From NCBI GenBank assembly GCA_032988165.1, contig JANTQF010000011.1:186001-250000 (forward strand): a DNA stretch of 64,000 nucleotides, written 5' to 3'. The DNA is from Emmonsiellopsis sp. PD_33 (lineage: Eukaryota > Ascomycota > Eurotiomycetes > Onygenales > Ajellomycetaceae). Position 1 is the stretch's first letter, and every line of letters begins with the position of its first letter. Below, one piece after another: positions 12,301-25,183 of the stretch. The translations under genes and the position numbers were made by a program. The notes under the pieces are model-generated. The model saw only the letters and a program-made list of their open reading frames with translations. It did no database searches and was not told where the DNA came from.

Positions 12301-14355
12301 ACGCTACTAATATGTATTACAGAAACCATATTCTTGAAGACTTATGCCCTTCCTTACACTTGCATCAAGAACGATTGTCCCACTCCAGATTTACTTTATA
12401 GCAAACGAGACGAGTGGGAGTGTCATGTCAGAAATGACCACCCCCCAGCCTGGGAATGCAATATATGCTATTGCTATAGACCATTATTCTCAGAACCAAC
12501 GGGTCTCTTGGCCCACCTACAGGCAGAACACGGAGGAATGATAGACAAGAATAGCATACCAACAGTGGTATCAATGGCCAAGGTAAACCATCTCTGGATT
12601 AAGAACTGTCCACTCTGTGAATATGCGGGTCGTCGGGACTCGGAAAAATTGATCAATCACGTACTCAAGCACATGCATGACTTCACCTTGCGATCCCTTC
12701 CATGGGGGCCCCAGTCTCCTACTGCCCTCGTGTCGTCTATAGGGACGTTCAATACCGAAATTCCGGATTCGGACAGATTTCTACAGTGGCTTATCGATGT
12801 TAATCCTGAGATGCCGGTTGATAAAACCCAAACAGATCTCCACTTTTCTCAGCTGGATTTCAACTGGCTTACTTCAATCGATTGTCGGCCTCATCAGAGC
12901 AAGTATATTAGCATGCACTATCCAGGAACTGGCCAATGCTCCTACGGTCGAAGAGGTTCCAGATGCGGAGAAAGTCGACGAAACAGATGTTATTTCGCCC
13001 AGGGATTCCAGGACCCGGCAAACCGATCATCACATCTATAGTGATCCAACAACTAACCGAGAACTTGAGGCATGATGCTGATATTGGGATTGCCTATGCC
13101 AATTGCGACTTTCAGCAACGTTACAAGGATACAGATCTTCTAAATATTTTCATAAAACAGCTGATTTAAGGCCAACGTTCTTTGCCGGACAACGTGCAAT
13201 CCCTGCAACATACCCACCAGATAACGCAAACAAGACCCTCATTTGATGAAATGTCCACAGTCCTTCAATCCGTCGCCGCTTTATACCTCGGGGTCTTCAT
13301 TTTTATCGATGCGCTTGATGAATACTAAGTATCGGCCAACAGCAGAGAGGAAGTTTTGTGAGCGATGTTCGATCTCCAGGATAAACACGGAGCAAATCTA
13401 TTTGTAACATCAAGATGTGTTCCCGACATCACAGAATCTTTTGCAGCCTCCACATGGTTGCCTATTGAAGCGAATAATCAAGATGTGGAGACATATATGG
13501 AAGTCATATGCAGGGGATACCTTCACATCCATGTTCTAGGGAGCCGCTGCTGGAGGAGCTTAAGACTTTCATTCTAGATCCAACGCGTGGAATGTAAGCT
13601 TCCAGGCTTTAATACCTAGTCACATCTTATTTACTAAACACTCCATAGGTTTTGCTTAGTGCCGATGTATATCCGTTCGCTCCATGGCAAAAATTCAGCT
13701 CAAGATTTTCGAGATGCTTTGAAAGGGTTCCAGAAAAATACATTTGCTGAACTTGACTTTTTAGAACCTATTTACAGGCCAATTGCGAAGAGGATTTTTA
13801 GCCATCTGGATGCAAGACTACGGCACCTTGCCAATCAGGTCTTTTTATGGATCGCCTGCGCCCCATCACCACTTACTGAACCGCAACTCTAGCATGTCAC
13901 TCGCCGTTAAGATCCGCGAATCTAAGCTCGCTCAAAACAATTTACGAAATATCAGAGACATAGTCTCTGCCTGCGGCGGCTTAGTCGTTGTTGATAGCAA
14001 AACCAGTCTCGTCAAGTTCGTTCAGTCTACAGCCCACGAATATTTTAGACAAACACGAGAGAAATGGTTCCCAAATGTCGAATCTGGCTTATCCAAAATC
14101 GGTATTACCTATCTCTCATACAGCGATTTTGAGAGCGGATGCTGCCGCACGCACGCTGAATTCGCACCGCGACTACAGTCATATCCGGTATATTCTTACG
14201 CTTCAAAAAATCGGGGGAATCTTGTTCGCAAGGCCACGGCGTCCAACGAACCCAATGATCCGAATGAGCTCGACAAACTCAACCGAATGATAGTCACCTT
14301 CCTTCAAAATAAAATGAAAACCGAAGCTTCGGGTCAAGCGTTATTGGACGCCTAG
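12301..14355 (+). pseudogene. NLR-like pseudogene, 5' part: zinc-finger and NACHT region
   Basis: Remnant of a fungal NACHT NTPase with an N-terminal Cys/His zinc-finger-like domain. From 12334: paired Cys/His motifs (YTCIKNDCP, CHVRNDH, WECNICYC, HLQAEH, CPLCEYAG, HVLKH). Around 12850-12930 is the linker typical of these proteins (NWLTSIDC, PGTGQ). The reading frame then shifts near 12930, and a degenerate P-loop (GIPGPGKP, expected GxxGxGKT/S) follows at about 12990. The Walker B-like segment FIFIDALDEY at about 13295 is followed directly by a TAA stop; further stops lie near 13167 and 13360. Winged-helix-like and post-NACHT sequence runs to a TAG at 14353, just before the copia insertion. 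No ATG was found for the open frame. The ankyrin part continues at 29122 in the same frame. Several stops could come from CAA or CAG by C-to-T change. Confidence 0.8.
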
Positions 14356-14360
14356 GCTAC

Positions 14361-14670
14361 TATGAGAGATCGTAGCGTAGGTAGGTGAAAGAAAAGAGGA
14401 GATGTTCGATTGATCCAACTATCTAAGAGGGTGCATTTCACTGCTATTTATAATTCCTCAGCACGTGATAGCCAGAGATCACAAAAATGAGAAAACCTAG
14501 CAAAATAGGTGTAGAAAACCACTGAAATGATCAGAAGATATCACTATATGAGAAAAACAGAGGAAAAATCTATATATTTAAAAATGAAAGATGGTGAGCA
14601 TGAGGATCAAATGTGTGTAATCCTTCAGAGGTTTAAGCACTTAATAGTGTGCTACCCCTATATTCTCACA
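14361..14670 (-). repeat. Copia 3' LTR (310 bp)
   Basis: Direct copy of 28812-29121, same length, differing at roughly two dozen positions, all transitions and no indels. CpG sites survive only in its outer 110 bp (ATCGTA, GCGTAG, TTCGAT, CACGTG), next to host DNA. Preceded by the GCTAC target-site duplication at 14356-14360. Confidence 0.93.
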
Positions 14671-14682
14671 TACCCCCTTACC
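14671..14682 (-). promoter_or_regulatory. Copia polypurine tract
   Basis: On the element's sense strand the sequence reads GGTAAGGGGGTA directly before the 3' LTR, the expected place for plus-strand priming. Assigned by position and purine content only. Confidence 0.6.
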
Positions 14683-14689
14683 AAATAGA

Positions 14690-15851
14690 CCATTCATAGG
14701 CATATGTAGGTTATTTCAGTAGCTTCTCACTAATATCAATGAGGTTAATGAGCTGTAGGAACTTCTCATGGTCAGTGCAGGAGAGTAATTTGGTGAAACT
14801 GTCTACAGGCATCTCTTTTATAGACATTCAAAGTATCTGTAGATGCCCTTTTTGAACCTCCTGGCAGAGCCAGTGATTATAAATATTAACATAGTAGAGC
14901 TTTATTGATAATTAGGGTGAAAAATTTGTGAGTAAACAGATTGTCTGAGGCTCTGAGCATTATCATTTTGAATTATAATTTCACACTGAGGGTCAAATCC
15001 CATTTGATTGAAGACTTGTTTCCACCAGTATGCTTCTTTAGTAGCAGTAGATATAGTCAAAAGCTCTGATTCAGTAGAAGAGGTACTAACAGTCTGTTGT
15101 TTTAAAGACTTTCAGTTAAAGGTGCCTTCAAACAGGATAAATATCATTCTCTAGATGCTTATTTAGGTAGTGAGTTCATCCATGAATGCTACATCTACAT
15201 ATATTTTGAATACCAGTTCATTCAAATCCAGCAGCAGGGTGCTGTATTCAATTGCCAGATTTCAATGTTGAAAGGTATAGGCAATAAGGTAGTCTATCAT
15301 ATTTCTATACTGAGAGTTAGAGTTAATCATTTAATCTACCATAATGCCTGCAGCATACATGAGGTTGGGGCAAGTACCTACCACAGGATAGAGAGTGGAT
15401 CCAATACAGCACTGATAAGTAAATAATTTTTGAAGGAAAGTAGAACCTTTATAAGGGAGTATCAACTTGAAAGATAATAGCATGTGATAGTGCCTGCAAC
15501 TTGCAAGATTAAATTTATGCACTATTTTAGCCATGTAGCTATCTTGACACAATCATAATTTATTGATGATGTAGTCTCTAAGTACTTGAATTCCTAAAAA
15601 CCAGGTCAATTCTCTTATATCCTGTAGTTCATAATATGCCTGCAGATTATAGTAGAGATCTAAAAACATCTATTTATTCTATTTGTGATATAATATAATA
15701 ATGTCATTGATGTAGAAGAACACTGTAAGGCAGGTATTTATATAGAGATATAGCTCCTCAGGCACTTCTTTAAGTCTAAATTCTTTCAGGGCATTTCCCA
15801 ATTTCTTATTCCATAGGAGGGGAGATTCTGGGAGTCTATAGAGAGCTCTAT
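14690..15851 (-). pseudogene. Copia pol, C-terminal part: reverse transcriptase end and RNase H
   Basis: Reads on the minus strand from the gypsy insertion point. It begins in the conserved RALYRLPESP segment (RALYGLxQSP in live copia elements), continues through FYINDIIILY, where the catalytic YVDD box has become YIND (about 15703-15714, Asp to Asn), and reaches RNase H motifs STSSTESELL and KEAYWWKQ near 15010-15100. Several in-frame stops. It joins the part at 25184 upward if the gypsy element is removed. Confidence 0.8.
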
Positions 15852-16540
15852 TATGAGGATGGCAGGCTGGTCAGGGATAAGCTATCTAATAAGCATTGTG
15901 TTAAGGTCTTAGCTATGAATCAGTAAGGCTAGCAGGGGTAAGAGTAGCTAAGCAGAGGCTAGGACTTATCTGGGCTCTGACTACTATGTTGATATGGGGC
16001 AATTAGCTTCAGATGATAATAATATGCAGAGGTAATAGCTCTAAAGGATAACTAGATGTGGAGATAATAGCTCCAGTGGGGCACTATAGATGGAGGTAAT
16101 TGTGCCATGTGAGAGGAAGAATGGAGTGGTTTGCTAGAGCAAGAAAAAGGTATAGCTTTGAAAGAATCATAGCTGATTGCTGACCTCCATGAGAATGGAG
16201 AGAAGCAAGATAGTTATATATAGAGTGAGGTGGATATAATAGGGAAAGAATCTACCTTCTTAAAGTGATGTAGTTTCATGCCATGTCATCATCAATAGAG
16301 AATAATAGCAATGAATAGGATATACATGGGAAAGCATGTAGGAATAAGAAGAAGGAAGTATGATAGCCACTAAGAGTTATTCTCAGCCCATCCTATGATA
16401 TAGGTATGATTATTAATAGAATAGTCTTGTGACATGGTAGCTATCAAGCAGCAAAGGCATCAAGCAGGTGGCTAGCTGAATCTTATATAGATATGAGTGT
16501 GATGTAGCAGTCCAGGCAATCTAGGCTGTCTAGCATGATA
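15852..16540 (-). repeat. Gypsy 3' LTR (689 bp)
   Basis: Matches 24495-25183 along its whole length with the same size; where I compared them the differences are mainly transitions. Sense-strand ends are TATCATGC..CCTCATA, against TGTCATGC..TCTCATA in the partner, so one terminal base has mutated. Confidence 0.92.
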
Positions 16541-16555
16541 ATTACCCCCCTTCTG
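16541..16555 (-). promoter_or_regulatory. Gypsy polypurine tract
   Basis: Sense strand reads AGAAGGGGGGTAAT immediately before the 3' LTR. Assigned by position and purine content. Confidence 0.6.
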
Positions 16556-19360
16556 ATAGGAACTGTCCCCAGTAATGTAGAAGGAGAATAGGGATGTAAA
16601 GCCTCATTAAAACCACTTAAAATCCTTGTGTAGAAGAGGAAAAAAGTAAAAACCTCTAGAGAAAGAAGTGGAAAGAGTACTTGCATGTACAAATAATGAG
16701 TAGTTATAAGGAAATGGATAGTACAGTGATTTTAGCAGGTTATAAGCAGGTTTCTGGAGGTTATAAGCAGGTTTCTGAAGCTTGAGTTGCATCATGTGGA
16801 GTCAAAGAGGTCTTATTATTTGCCTGTATAGGAGAGGAAGTTTTAACTGTAATGAGTTGAGGCACATCTTCATTAAGAGTCTAATAGATTTAGTGGTTGC
16901 AGTGCTTGTCTGCAAGGTAAAGTTACTATATTGTTGGAGGTGATGGAGGAAATAGCACTATCACTTGGTAGCTATTAGGAGAAATTACTTCAAAGGTTGG
17001 TAAGAATTGAGGTGATTTGCACCAAACCTAAAGGGGAAAGGTGTTATTTGCCAAGTCTGTAATAGTAGATCTCCTAGTGCTTAGGCATTTGCTGTGGGAT
17101 TAGTGCTAAAATAAGTGAGAAATAAGTGACACACTGAAAGAACAAAAATAAGTTGTTAATTGTGTTGCTTCTTTCTTTACTAACCATTGAAGCCTATATC
17201 AAAATGACCTCTTATCACTCTACTTATATACCTGCTAATGCTATCTCTGCTCCTCCTGTACCTCTATACTTTCCAGCTCATGGTTCTGTACCTGAAAGGG
17301 CTGATTTCTACTCTGCTTGCAGCTTAGAGTAAGTCTTATCTAATTCTTATTTAGTGGTGTCCTTAGCTGCTCCACTGTGTGGTGATTGCAGCCAGGCCTG
17401 GTGTGCATTTAAAGTGAATTGTGCCAAGGCCTTTGGAGAAATGATGTGTTTTACTCTGAGTACCTGGGGATTTTGATGCATTTTGCTCCAAAGAGCTTGA
17501 TCATACAGCATCAGTAGCTTGATGAGCACTGATCATATGCTAATGTTTAACTTAGAGAGATTCTGTGTGTTGCCTGCCTCCTCCACTTAGAGGATATCAA
17601 CAAGTTCTGTGTGGTCCTCAATTAGGGTTTGAAGTGCTGCCTTTGTCAGCACCAGCATTAGCCCTGTGTGTGTGTAAGTATATCCCAATTCTAATTTCCT
17701 ATTACCTTGGTCAATTGTCAATTGTTTGCCTTTAATATCCCTGTTTTCCTACTCTTTTTTTGCCTATGGTTTGGGGTGAATTGTGCCCTTTTTGCACTGC
17801 ATTGAGTGCATTTTCCTCCATTTCCTATTGCTTTGTAGAGCAATTTGCCTCAATTTGCAGTTGTTTTGGAGTTGTTTCATAGTGGAATTAATGCTAATGA
17901 TTGATATAGCTACCTGATTCCAATGATGTGTGCTGGGTGATAGAGCTGTGCTGGTTCCTCATCTTTACTACTCTGATGAGTGAGACTTTAAAGGCCAAGG
18001 TTGCTGAGCTTTGAGACTTGGTGGACTGGTTAATGGAGCCCTATTAGGCTGCTGTGTCTGCTACTTGTTGGGAGACTAATCACCTGGGGGGTACTGCTCA
18101 TCAGAAAGCCCTGGAACAGACTTGCATGGCTGAGGCTGGAGAGGAAGAGGAGGAGGAGGATGAAGAGGAGTTTGAGGGGTTTAAGGGATATTCAAGCCTG
18201 GGGGAGCTGGCAGAGGGGCTGGCAGGCCTGGAAGACCATCCTGGAGGGGGGTGGGTAGAGCTGAAAGAACTGGAAGGGGGGTGACCCATTGCCCTATAGA
18301 TGTTAGAGCTGGTTTTGTTTTGGGCTGAAGAGAGGAAGGTGGTGAGCTGCTAAATGTTTTGGGGGTAGATCCAGAAGAGGTAGTAGGAGCAGGCCTGAGC
18401 TGGGATGTACTATTAGGTTCATGGGAACTGGGACATGGCCCTCTAATTTATGCCTAGGTGCATGATTAAATATTATATCCAGAAAATGGTTTAGGGGGGG
18501 GGGATGATTATAGAGGGTATGTGCTAAGGGCACTTAGTTAGTTTTATATTTACTTTTCTGTTTTAATCAAATCAAAGATGATTTTACCCAGTTTTATATC
18601 CCTTATGATCCCATCAAAGTGAGGTAAAAGTGAGAATTTTGTTGAGAAAAAGGCCCATGAACTATACAGTAAAACCACATAAAAACCTTTGAGGAAAAAA
18701 ATAGAAAACCTCATAGGAAAAAAGAAAGTGGAAAGTAGATAGTAATAGAAATAAAGGATTTATCAGAACTTTTAAAGGCTTCTGCCTGTAGTAAAAAAGA
18801 TTTAGCTGAACCTTTAGAATAGGATTTAGGAGAACTTTGGGCTTATTTCAGCTTGCCAAAGGATTACCTCAACCTGTAAAAGGGATTATAGAGCTCTGGG
18901 CTTAATCCTGAGAAGGGGCTAAAGGCTTACCTGACCTTTCAAAAAGGACTTATATGTCTTTGGACTTGAACTGTAGTAGGTGCCAAAGGTGTTATGAAGC
19001 CTTTTGAATGGGTAAAGGGTTTATGGAGCTTTAGGGTCAGATGATGATGATCCCTGGAGGCTTATCTGACCTTTAGGTTATATGAAATGATGGGCAGTGA
19101 GGATGTTGTTAAGCTGGAGTTCTATTTTGTATGGGTGGAGGGAGTAAATGTTGTTGTTTTGCATGAGAAATGGGGTGAATACCTCCATTTGGTATAAAGA
19201 AGTGGTGTGTTTTGCCTCACTTCAATTATGTTTTTGGTGCTTTTGTGGCTGTGGACTGTCAGGATGGAGCATGATTTGATTGACCTCTTATTACAAAAAG
19301 TTGTTGAAGGTAGCAGTATCTTCAACATTTTCTTCAGGCTCTCAGGTATCATTGGTAGTT
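16556..19360. other. Long 3' non-pol region of the gypsy element with opposite-strand coding-like sequence
   Basis: About 2.8 kb between the pol end and the 3' LTR holds no sense-strand domain. On the plus strand (antisense to the element) there are coding-like pieces: an ATG at 17204 followed by a 42-codon open run ending at GA|GTAAGT, and an open run around 17965-18284 interrupted by a TGA and a TAG, with an acidic block of Glu/Asp at about 18139-18165. A sense-strand open frame at 17347-17529 overlaps it, so strand is uncertain. No family recognised. A lost accessory gene of the element is possible; low confidence. Confidence 0.35.
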
Positions 19361-19369
19361 CCCCAATCT

Positions 19370-22300
19370 TACTAATGTACTAGGTATTGCCATTTTCATC
19401 TAATTTTCTGCTGTTTGAGGATTTCTTTGATTTGCCATTCTTCTTCCCCATTGACTAAGTCTGGTGATGGAGGGGGAGTGATATTATCACATTGAGAATA
19501 TAGCTCTAATAAAGAAACATGAAAAACTAGATGGATGCTCCTATAGGTAACAGAGAGCTTTAGCTTGTAGGATTGAGTACTCTATGCATCAATTATCTTA
19601 AAAGGGCCTAGATATTTATGATTCAATTTGTGTGTGGGTCTAATCATCCAGAGGTTTTTAGTGTTTAAAAGGACCTTATCTCTGATATGAAAGTGCTTGG
19701 GTTTGTATTTGAAATCATAGTATTTCTTTTGATCTACTTTGGCCTTTTCAAGGTTTTCCTGGAGCTCAGTTTGTGCTTTTTCCATTCATTTAGCACAGTC
19801 AATAGCCTCAGCTGAGGCATGATTTGGAGGGGGATGTATGTCAATGTTCAGAGATGATCAAAATCCCACTACTGCTTCTATAGAGCTGACTTTAGTTGAA
19901 CTATACTGGGAATTATTGTAAACAAATTATGCCAGGGGAAGCCATCTTGCCCAATCATCTTGATTGAAGTTAGAGAAGCAGTGAAGGTAGTGTTCAAGAA
20001 CTTGATTTTGACATTCAGTTTGACCATCTATTTGAGGGTGGAAGGCTGTGGATAGGCAGTATTTAGTGCCTAACAGCCAGTAAAGAGTACTTCAAAATCA
20101 ACTGGTAAAAAGAGCTCTGCAGTCTGAAACTATGTTCTGAGGTGAGCTAAAAAGGCTATAGGTATGATCATATAGAAGGTCTGTAAGTTCTTTGGCTGTG
20201 ATGTCCTTGGTGCATGGTAGGTAGAGGGTAAACTTGGTTAAGGCATTCATAATGACCAGGATGAAGTTGTAGGTTTGGCCTCTCCAAGTTGAAGCTGGTA
20301 ATCCAGTTATAAAGTCCATTGTAATAGTCTCTCAAAAGTCAGTAGGTATTAGAAGGGAAGCAAGCTCACCATATTACCTATAATGTTTTGGCTTCACTCA
20401 TTGGCAGGTATCACAAGTGGAAATATAGTCAGTAATATCCTTATCAAGTCCATATTAAAAGTACTTGAGTTGAATAGTCTCTTTGAACTGTTTTACCCCA
20501 AAGTGACCCCCCTGTGGGTCATTATGATTGAGGTGGATAATCTCTTCTATTAAAGCCTTCAGTTGAGAAATATAGGCATGGCCATTGAACTGGAGCAGAC
20601 CATCATTAGAGATGGTCCAGGAAGGAGTGCTATTACTCTGAATTATACCAGAGATATCCTTCTTCTTATTGCAGGTGAACTTGTTAGAGTCTTGAGCCTT
20701 TAACAAGAGAGAAAGAAAGGATTCTGACATGTCTGTATATACTGTCTTAGAAGCTAAGGCTGCAGAGGCTAATAACCTAGACATACTAAAGGCCAATGAG
20801 CATTCCTGCAGCTCTGATGCACTAGATACAGAATCTCTGATGTCCAACATGCCAGAAGTGTGCACTAGGGTTGCTGATAAACAATCCAGTGAGTGGGAAC
20901 TGTGTGCTGGGGCTGCCAGCAGTTCCAGTGTGGGCTTTGAGGCAAATTGTGCCTGTATGAGGCAGGAAGTGGAGCAATTTACATCAATTTTAGAGGATGA
21001 TGGAGTGCTTTGCTCCATGTTGTAAGCCTGAACAGTGATTACTAGAGCATGAATGTCAGGGGAATCTATTTCTCAGCTCTGTCTGACTCCATGGTGTAGT
21101 TTTTGTTGCAGGGTAGGTAGCATTACCTCACCATAGTAGGATTTAATGTAATTGGTATGGCAACTGGGCCCATTGGTGGGGTTTTTCTTCCCTGGGCAGT
21201 GATGCAGAATGAAATCATAGGCACTGAGGCCTTCTGCCCATCTAGCCTGATGTCTGTTTAATGCTTTAGTTGTCATAAAGTACTGAAGGTTGGCATGGTC
21301 AGAAAAGACTTGAATTAGATACTTACTTCCTTCCAAGTAGTGCCTCCAATTCTTAAAGCACACAACTATAGATAGGAGTTCTTTATCATGAGTGTCATAG
21401 TGTGTTTCTGCATCAATTAGTTTGTAAGATCAATATGCAACAGGGTGTTAGAGGCTATCATCCTGAAGCTGGTTAAGAATAGCTGCTATTGCATATGTTG
21501 AAGCATCTAGGTCAATTGAAATCTAGCACTCTGGGTTGAAGTGGGTGAGTAATGGAGCTGAGGTAAAGCAATTTTTGAGCTCTTGAAAAGCCTGAGTGGC
21601 TTCCTCTGTCCAAATGAATGGTGCTCTCTGTTCCTCTTTCTTAGGGCCTTTCATTAAGTTGAATAAAGGCCCTGTAATTCTGGAATAATCATGGATGAAA
21701 TGTTGATAGAAGTTGGTGAATCCTAAGAAGGATTGAACATCCTTAATGCTTGCTGGGAGAGGCCATCTAAGGATTATTTCCACATGGTCAGGTTCCATTT
21801 TGATGCCTGAGGGTCCAACAATGAACCCCAGAAAGGAGACTTTTTCTATGTTAAAGTCACATTTTGAAAGCTTGACATAGAGACTTGCATGGTTAAGATG
21901 GTTGAAAACCTTTTGAACATGCTACTTGTGCTTCTCCAGAGAATTAGAATAGATGAGGATGTCATCTAGGTAAACCACACAGTAATCATTAAGGAGATCT
22001 GCTAAAGCCTGGTTGATATAGGCCTGAAATGTGGCAGGAGCATTGGCTAAGCCAAAAGGAATAATGTTGTACTTAAAGTGCCTATATTGAGTTTAGAAAG
22101 TAGATTTCCAGTAGTCTTTAGGCTGGATTTGAATCTGGTGATAGGCATCTCAGAGGTCTAGTTTAATATAGATCTAGGCTCCTCTGAGTCTGTCCAGGAG
22201 CTCACTAATTAAGGGTAAGGGGTACTGGTTCTTAATAGTGAGTTTGTTGAGTCCCCTGTAGTCAATGCAAAGGTGTAGGCCTCCATCCTTTTTTAGGATG

Positions 22301-23170
22301 AAGAGAATTGGGATGCCTGCAGGACTAGTAGAAGGGGAGATCCAACCCTTATTTAGAGTAGTGTCTAGGTATTCATAAAGAGCCTGGAGCTCTGTAGTAA
22401 AAAGATTGTAGATTGACATGAAGAGCAGCCTGGTTCTATCTTCAAGAATGATCTCATGCTCTGCATCTAAATGTCTTGGGGTGTGAAATGCTTCCACCTC
22501 ATCAAAAAGGTGGGCATACAGTTCCAAATAATTAGGATAAGGGGGTGAATTGCTCCCCAGCACTATAGAAATGTGGGGCAAATTGTGCCCTTGGGCCTTG
22601 GCAGATGGTATGTTTTCCTCCAATCTGCATGAGGAGTGGCATCATTTAGTAACTACATTAAGTGCAATGGCTTCTTCCTGAGGAGTTGGGGCTTCTGACT
22701 TAACACTAGAGATAGTGACCATGCAGAGGTATGCTATAGTGCCAGCTAGGAGTTCATTGGTAGCATCTTCTGTAGATAGGTCAAGGTTCTCAGGGCTGAC
22801 AGTGGTCTGAAGGATGAACTCTCCTTCTTACCAGTTAATAAGAGAGTTAATGACTTTTAGCCAAGGGAATCCTAGGATCATATTGTACCCAACCAGCTTA
22901 ACTGAATGAAAGTGGTAGGTATTCTTAAGGCTGGCCTCTTTGGTGTCTGTTGTTTCAACAGGCAGGTTGAATTGGGCAAAAGAATGGGTCTTATAGCCCT
23001 TGAAACCTTGGATGGTCTTTGGGCAGTGGCTAGTGGGCTCTACCTGATTACTCTTGGCCCAGAAATTGTCCATGAAATTGGACTCTGCACTGAAGTTGAC
23101 CAGGGCTATAACCAGCTTATGCCTGGAAGGTGTCTAGATCCATACTGTTATAACAAATGAAAGGTGATTG
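19370..23170 (-). pseudogene. Gypsy pol: protease, reverse transcriptase, RNase H, integrase, chromodomain
   Basis: Read on the minus strand. Retropepsin at about 22830-23150: the active-site triplet expected as DSG reads NFS at 23089-23100, three changes each explained by a C:G to T:A transition; MILGFPWL follows. Reverse transcriptase about 21900-22620: ILFILKKDGG, CIDYRGLNKLT and YLDDILIY (YLDD at 21961-21972). RNase H about 21070-21800: PLPASIKDVQSFLGFTNFY, FIWTEEATQAF, VFSDHANLQY. Integrase about 19580-20700: HHCC zinc-binding remnant (HLNHND..GGHFGVK), DFITGLP, VSDCRALFTS, and the IRDKVLLNTKNL segment. A chromodomain-like tail (EEEWQIKEIL) is at about 19430. Stops break every block. Confidence 0.85.
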
Positions 23171-23269
23171 AACTGTGTTAAATCTTTATTAGTGGCTATA
23201 GCAGCCCTAATGGCATGCCTCAGTTGTTTTTTGACCCCTTGCTGAAGTAGGCACCTGTATTGAACTTCT

Positions 23270-24449
23270 GGTGTTTGGAAGGATCCTTATTCTTGAAGTC
23301 CTTATCCTTGTCCTTATCCTTATCTGAAGAACTGGGCTTGTTTAACTGGCAATCAGCAGTGTTATGAGTGTCAACCCAATGATTTTCACACCACATGGAG
23401 GTGGTGTTACCAGTGGACTTGCACTTCTGGGAGTTCTTTTTTGAAGTGCTCTTCCTGGGTTCCTGATTCTTAGGAGGATTGGAGCCATTTACTCCTTGGC
23501 CTCACTCAGCATTGTGGTTGATATTCTTAACTAGGGGTTAGCCTGGAATGTGGCCTTCAGCAGTGCTTAATCAGTGAATAAGTTGTTCAAAAGCTAGGCC
23601 TTCCAGCTGGTCTGGAAATTAGTCAAACTCCTTGTGAATGGATTTGAGAATGGTGTTATAGAAGTGGATCTTCCACTAGTATTCTGTGTATCTCTCTAAG
23701 AGCCTAGACTCAGCCCTTAGAAAGACAGTGGAAAATTCATAGACAGACTGGTTGTCCTTTTATTGAAGCTGGAGGTACTCAACCTCAGAGTTGAGTTGAA
23801 GCTTCAAGGGATCCTGGATCTGATGAATTAATCAATTATAAAATTATTGCCAGGTAAGGCACTGGTGGAGAGTAGATAGGTAAAGCTGCCATTTTTGTTG
23901 AAGCTTTGTATTAAAATGGGTAGCAGCTTTAAGGATTTTTTGGAGGTTAAAGTTGAAGTATGCTTGCTGATGAGCATAAAAAGCAACTAATTCAGCACTA
24001 AAAGCATCCAGTTTACTCTGATTTGCATTGCCAAACTTTTTGTCTCATTTTTGAGTAGGGGCATTGGCAGTGCCAGCAGCTTTGTCATGTATCCAATCAG
24101 GTAGAGTAGGGATATAGGAGAAGCCTTGAGGGAGGTCATAGTTAAAAGGAGGAGGATTGCCACCAAAAGGAGGGTTAACTGGTGGCATAGGAGGGCAAGT
24201 AGGAGGCTGAGTAGCAGAGGTCTCTTGAGTAAGACATTCAATCTTGGCTTGGAGGTCTTACTGCCTTTTCTGCCTTTGCAAAAGAAGCAGCTGAGTTTCC
24301 TACTCCTGTATAGCAGTATCAAGTTTGTTGTTGCTGCCAGAAAGAGGAGGGATAGACTCAGAGCTTGATTCAGGGCCTAAAGGAGGGTTTTCCAGTGGAG
24401 TTGTAGGGGTGTGCTGATGGGAGCAGAAGTTGCCAGTATTAAATGCCAT
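23270..24449 (-). pseudogene. Gypsy gag
   Basis: Starts at an ATG (24449-24447, MAFNTGNF) about 45 bases behind the 5' LTR. It shows a short coiled-coil-like Gln-rich segment with stops that look like mutated CAG codons, and ends with a Cys/His knuckle (WCENHW..HNTADC) near 23355-23400, the compact form common in fungal Ty3 gag proteins. Confidence 0.7.
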
Positions 24450-24494
24450 ATCTAATCCTTAATGGAATGCTCTCAGAGGGAAGTGATTAGAAAC

Positions 24495-25183
24495 TATGAG
24501 AATGGCAGGCTGGTCAGGAATAAGCTATCTAATAAGTACTGTGTTAAGGTCTTAGCTATGAATTGGTAAGGCTAGCAGGGGTAAGGGCAGCTAAGTAGAG
24601 GCTGGGACTTATCTGGGCTCTGGCTACTATGTTGATATGGGGCAATTAACTCCAGGTGATAACAATATGTGGAGGTAATAGCTCCAAAGGATAACTAGAT
24701 GTGGAGGTAATAGCTCCAGTGGGGCACTATAGATGGAGGTAATTGTGCCACATGAGAGGAAGAATGGAGTGGTTTGCTAGAGTAAGAAAAAAATATGGCT
24801 TTGGAAGAATTATAGCTGATTGCTAACCTCCATGAGAATGGGAGGAAGCAAGATAGTTATATACAGAGTAGAGTGAACATAATAGGGAAAGAATCTGCCT
24901 TCTTAGAGTGATGTAGTTCCATGCCATGTCATTGTCAATAGAGAATAATAGTGATGAATAGGATATACATGGGAAAGCATGTAGAAATGAGAAGAAGGGA
25001 GTGTGATAGCTACTAAGAGTTATTCCCAGCCCATCCTATGATATAAGTATGGTTATTGATAGAATAGTCTTGTGATGTGGTAGCTATCAAGCAGTGAAGG
25101 CATTAAGCAGGTAGCTAGCTGAATCTCATATAGATATGGGCATGATATAGCAGTTCAGGCAATCTGGGCTATCCAGCATGACA
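24495..25183 (-). repeat. Gypsy 5' LTR (689 bp)
   Basis: Partner of 15852-16540. On the plus strand it ends AGCATGACA, followed by the TCTAT target-site duplication and then copia sequence. I could not match the sequence behind it to a tRNA primer. Confidence 0.92.

Larger units (their letters stand above)
15852..25183 (-). mobile_element. Ty3/gypsy chromodomain-type LTR retrotransposon nested in the copia element
   Basis: 9.33-kb element with two 689-bp LTRs (15852-16540 and 24495-25183) and an exact target-site duplication TCTAT (15847-15851 and 25184-25188) in copia reverse-transcriptase sequence. Sense is minus. In order: gag with a Cys/His knuckle, retropepsin, reverse transcriptase (YLDD), RNase H, integrase and a chromodomain-like C-terminus, then an unusually long 2.8-kb stretch before the 3' LTR. 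Stops appear in every domain. CpG is essentially absent over the full length. It must be younger than the copia insertion because it sits inside it. Confidence 0.93.
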
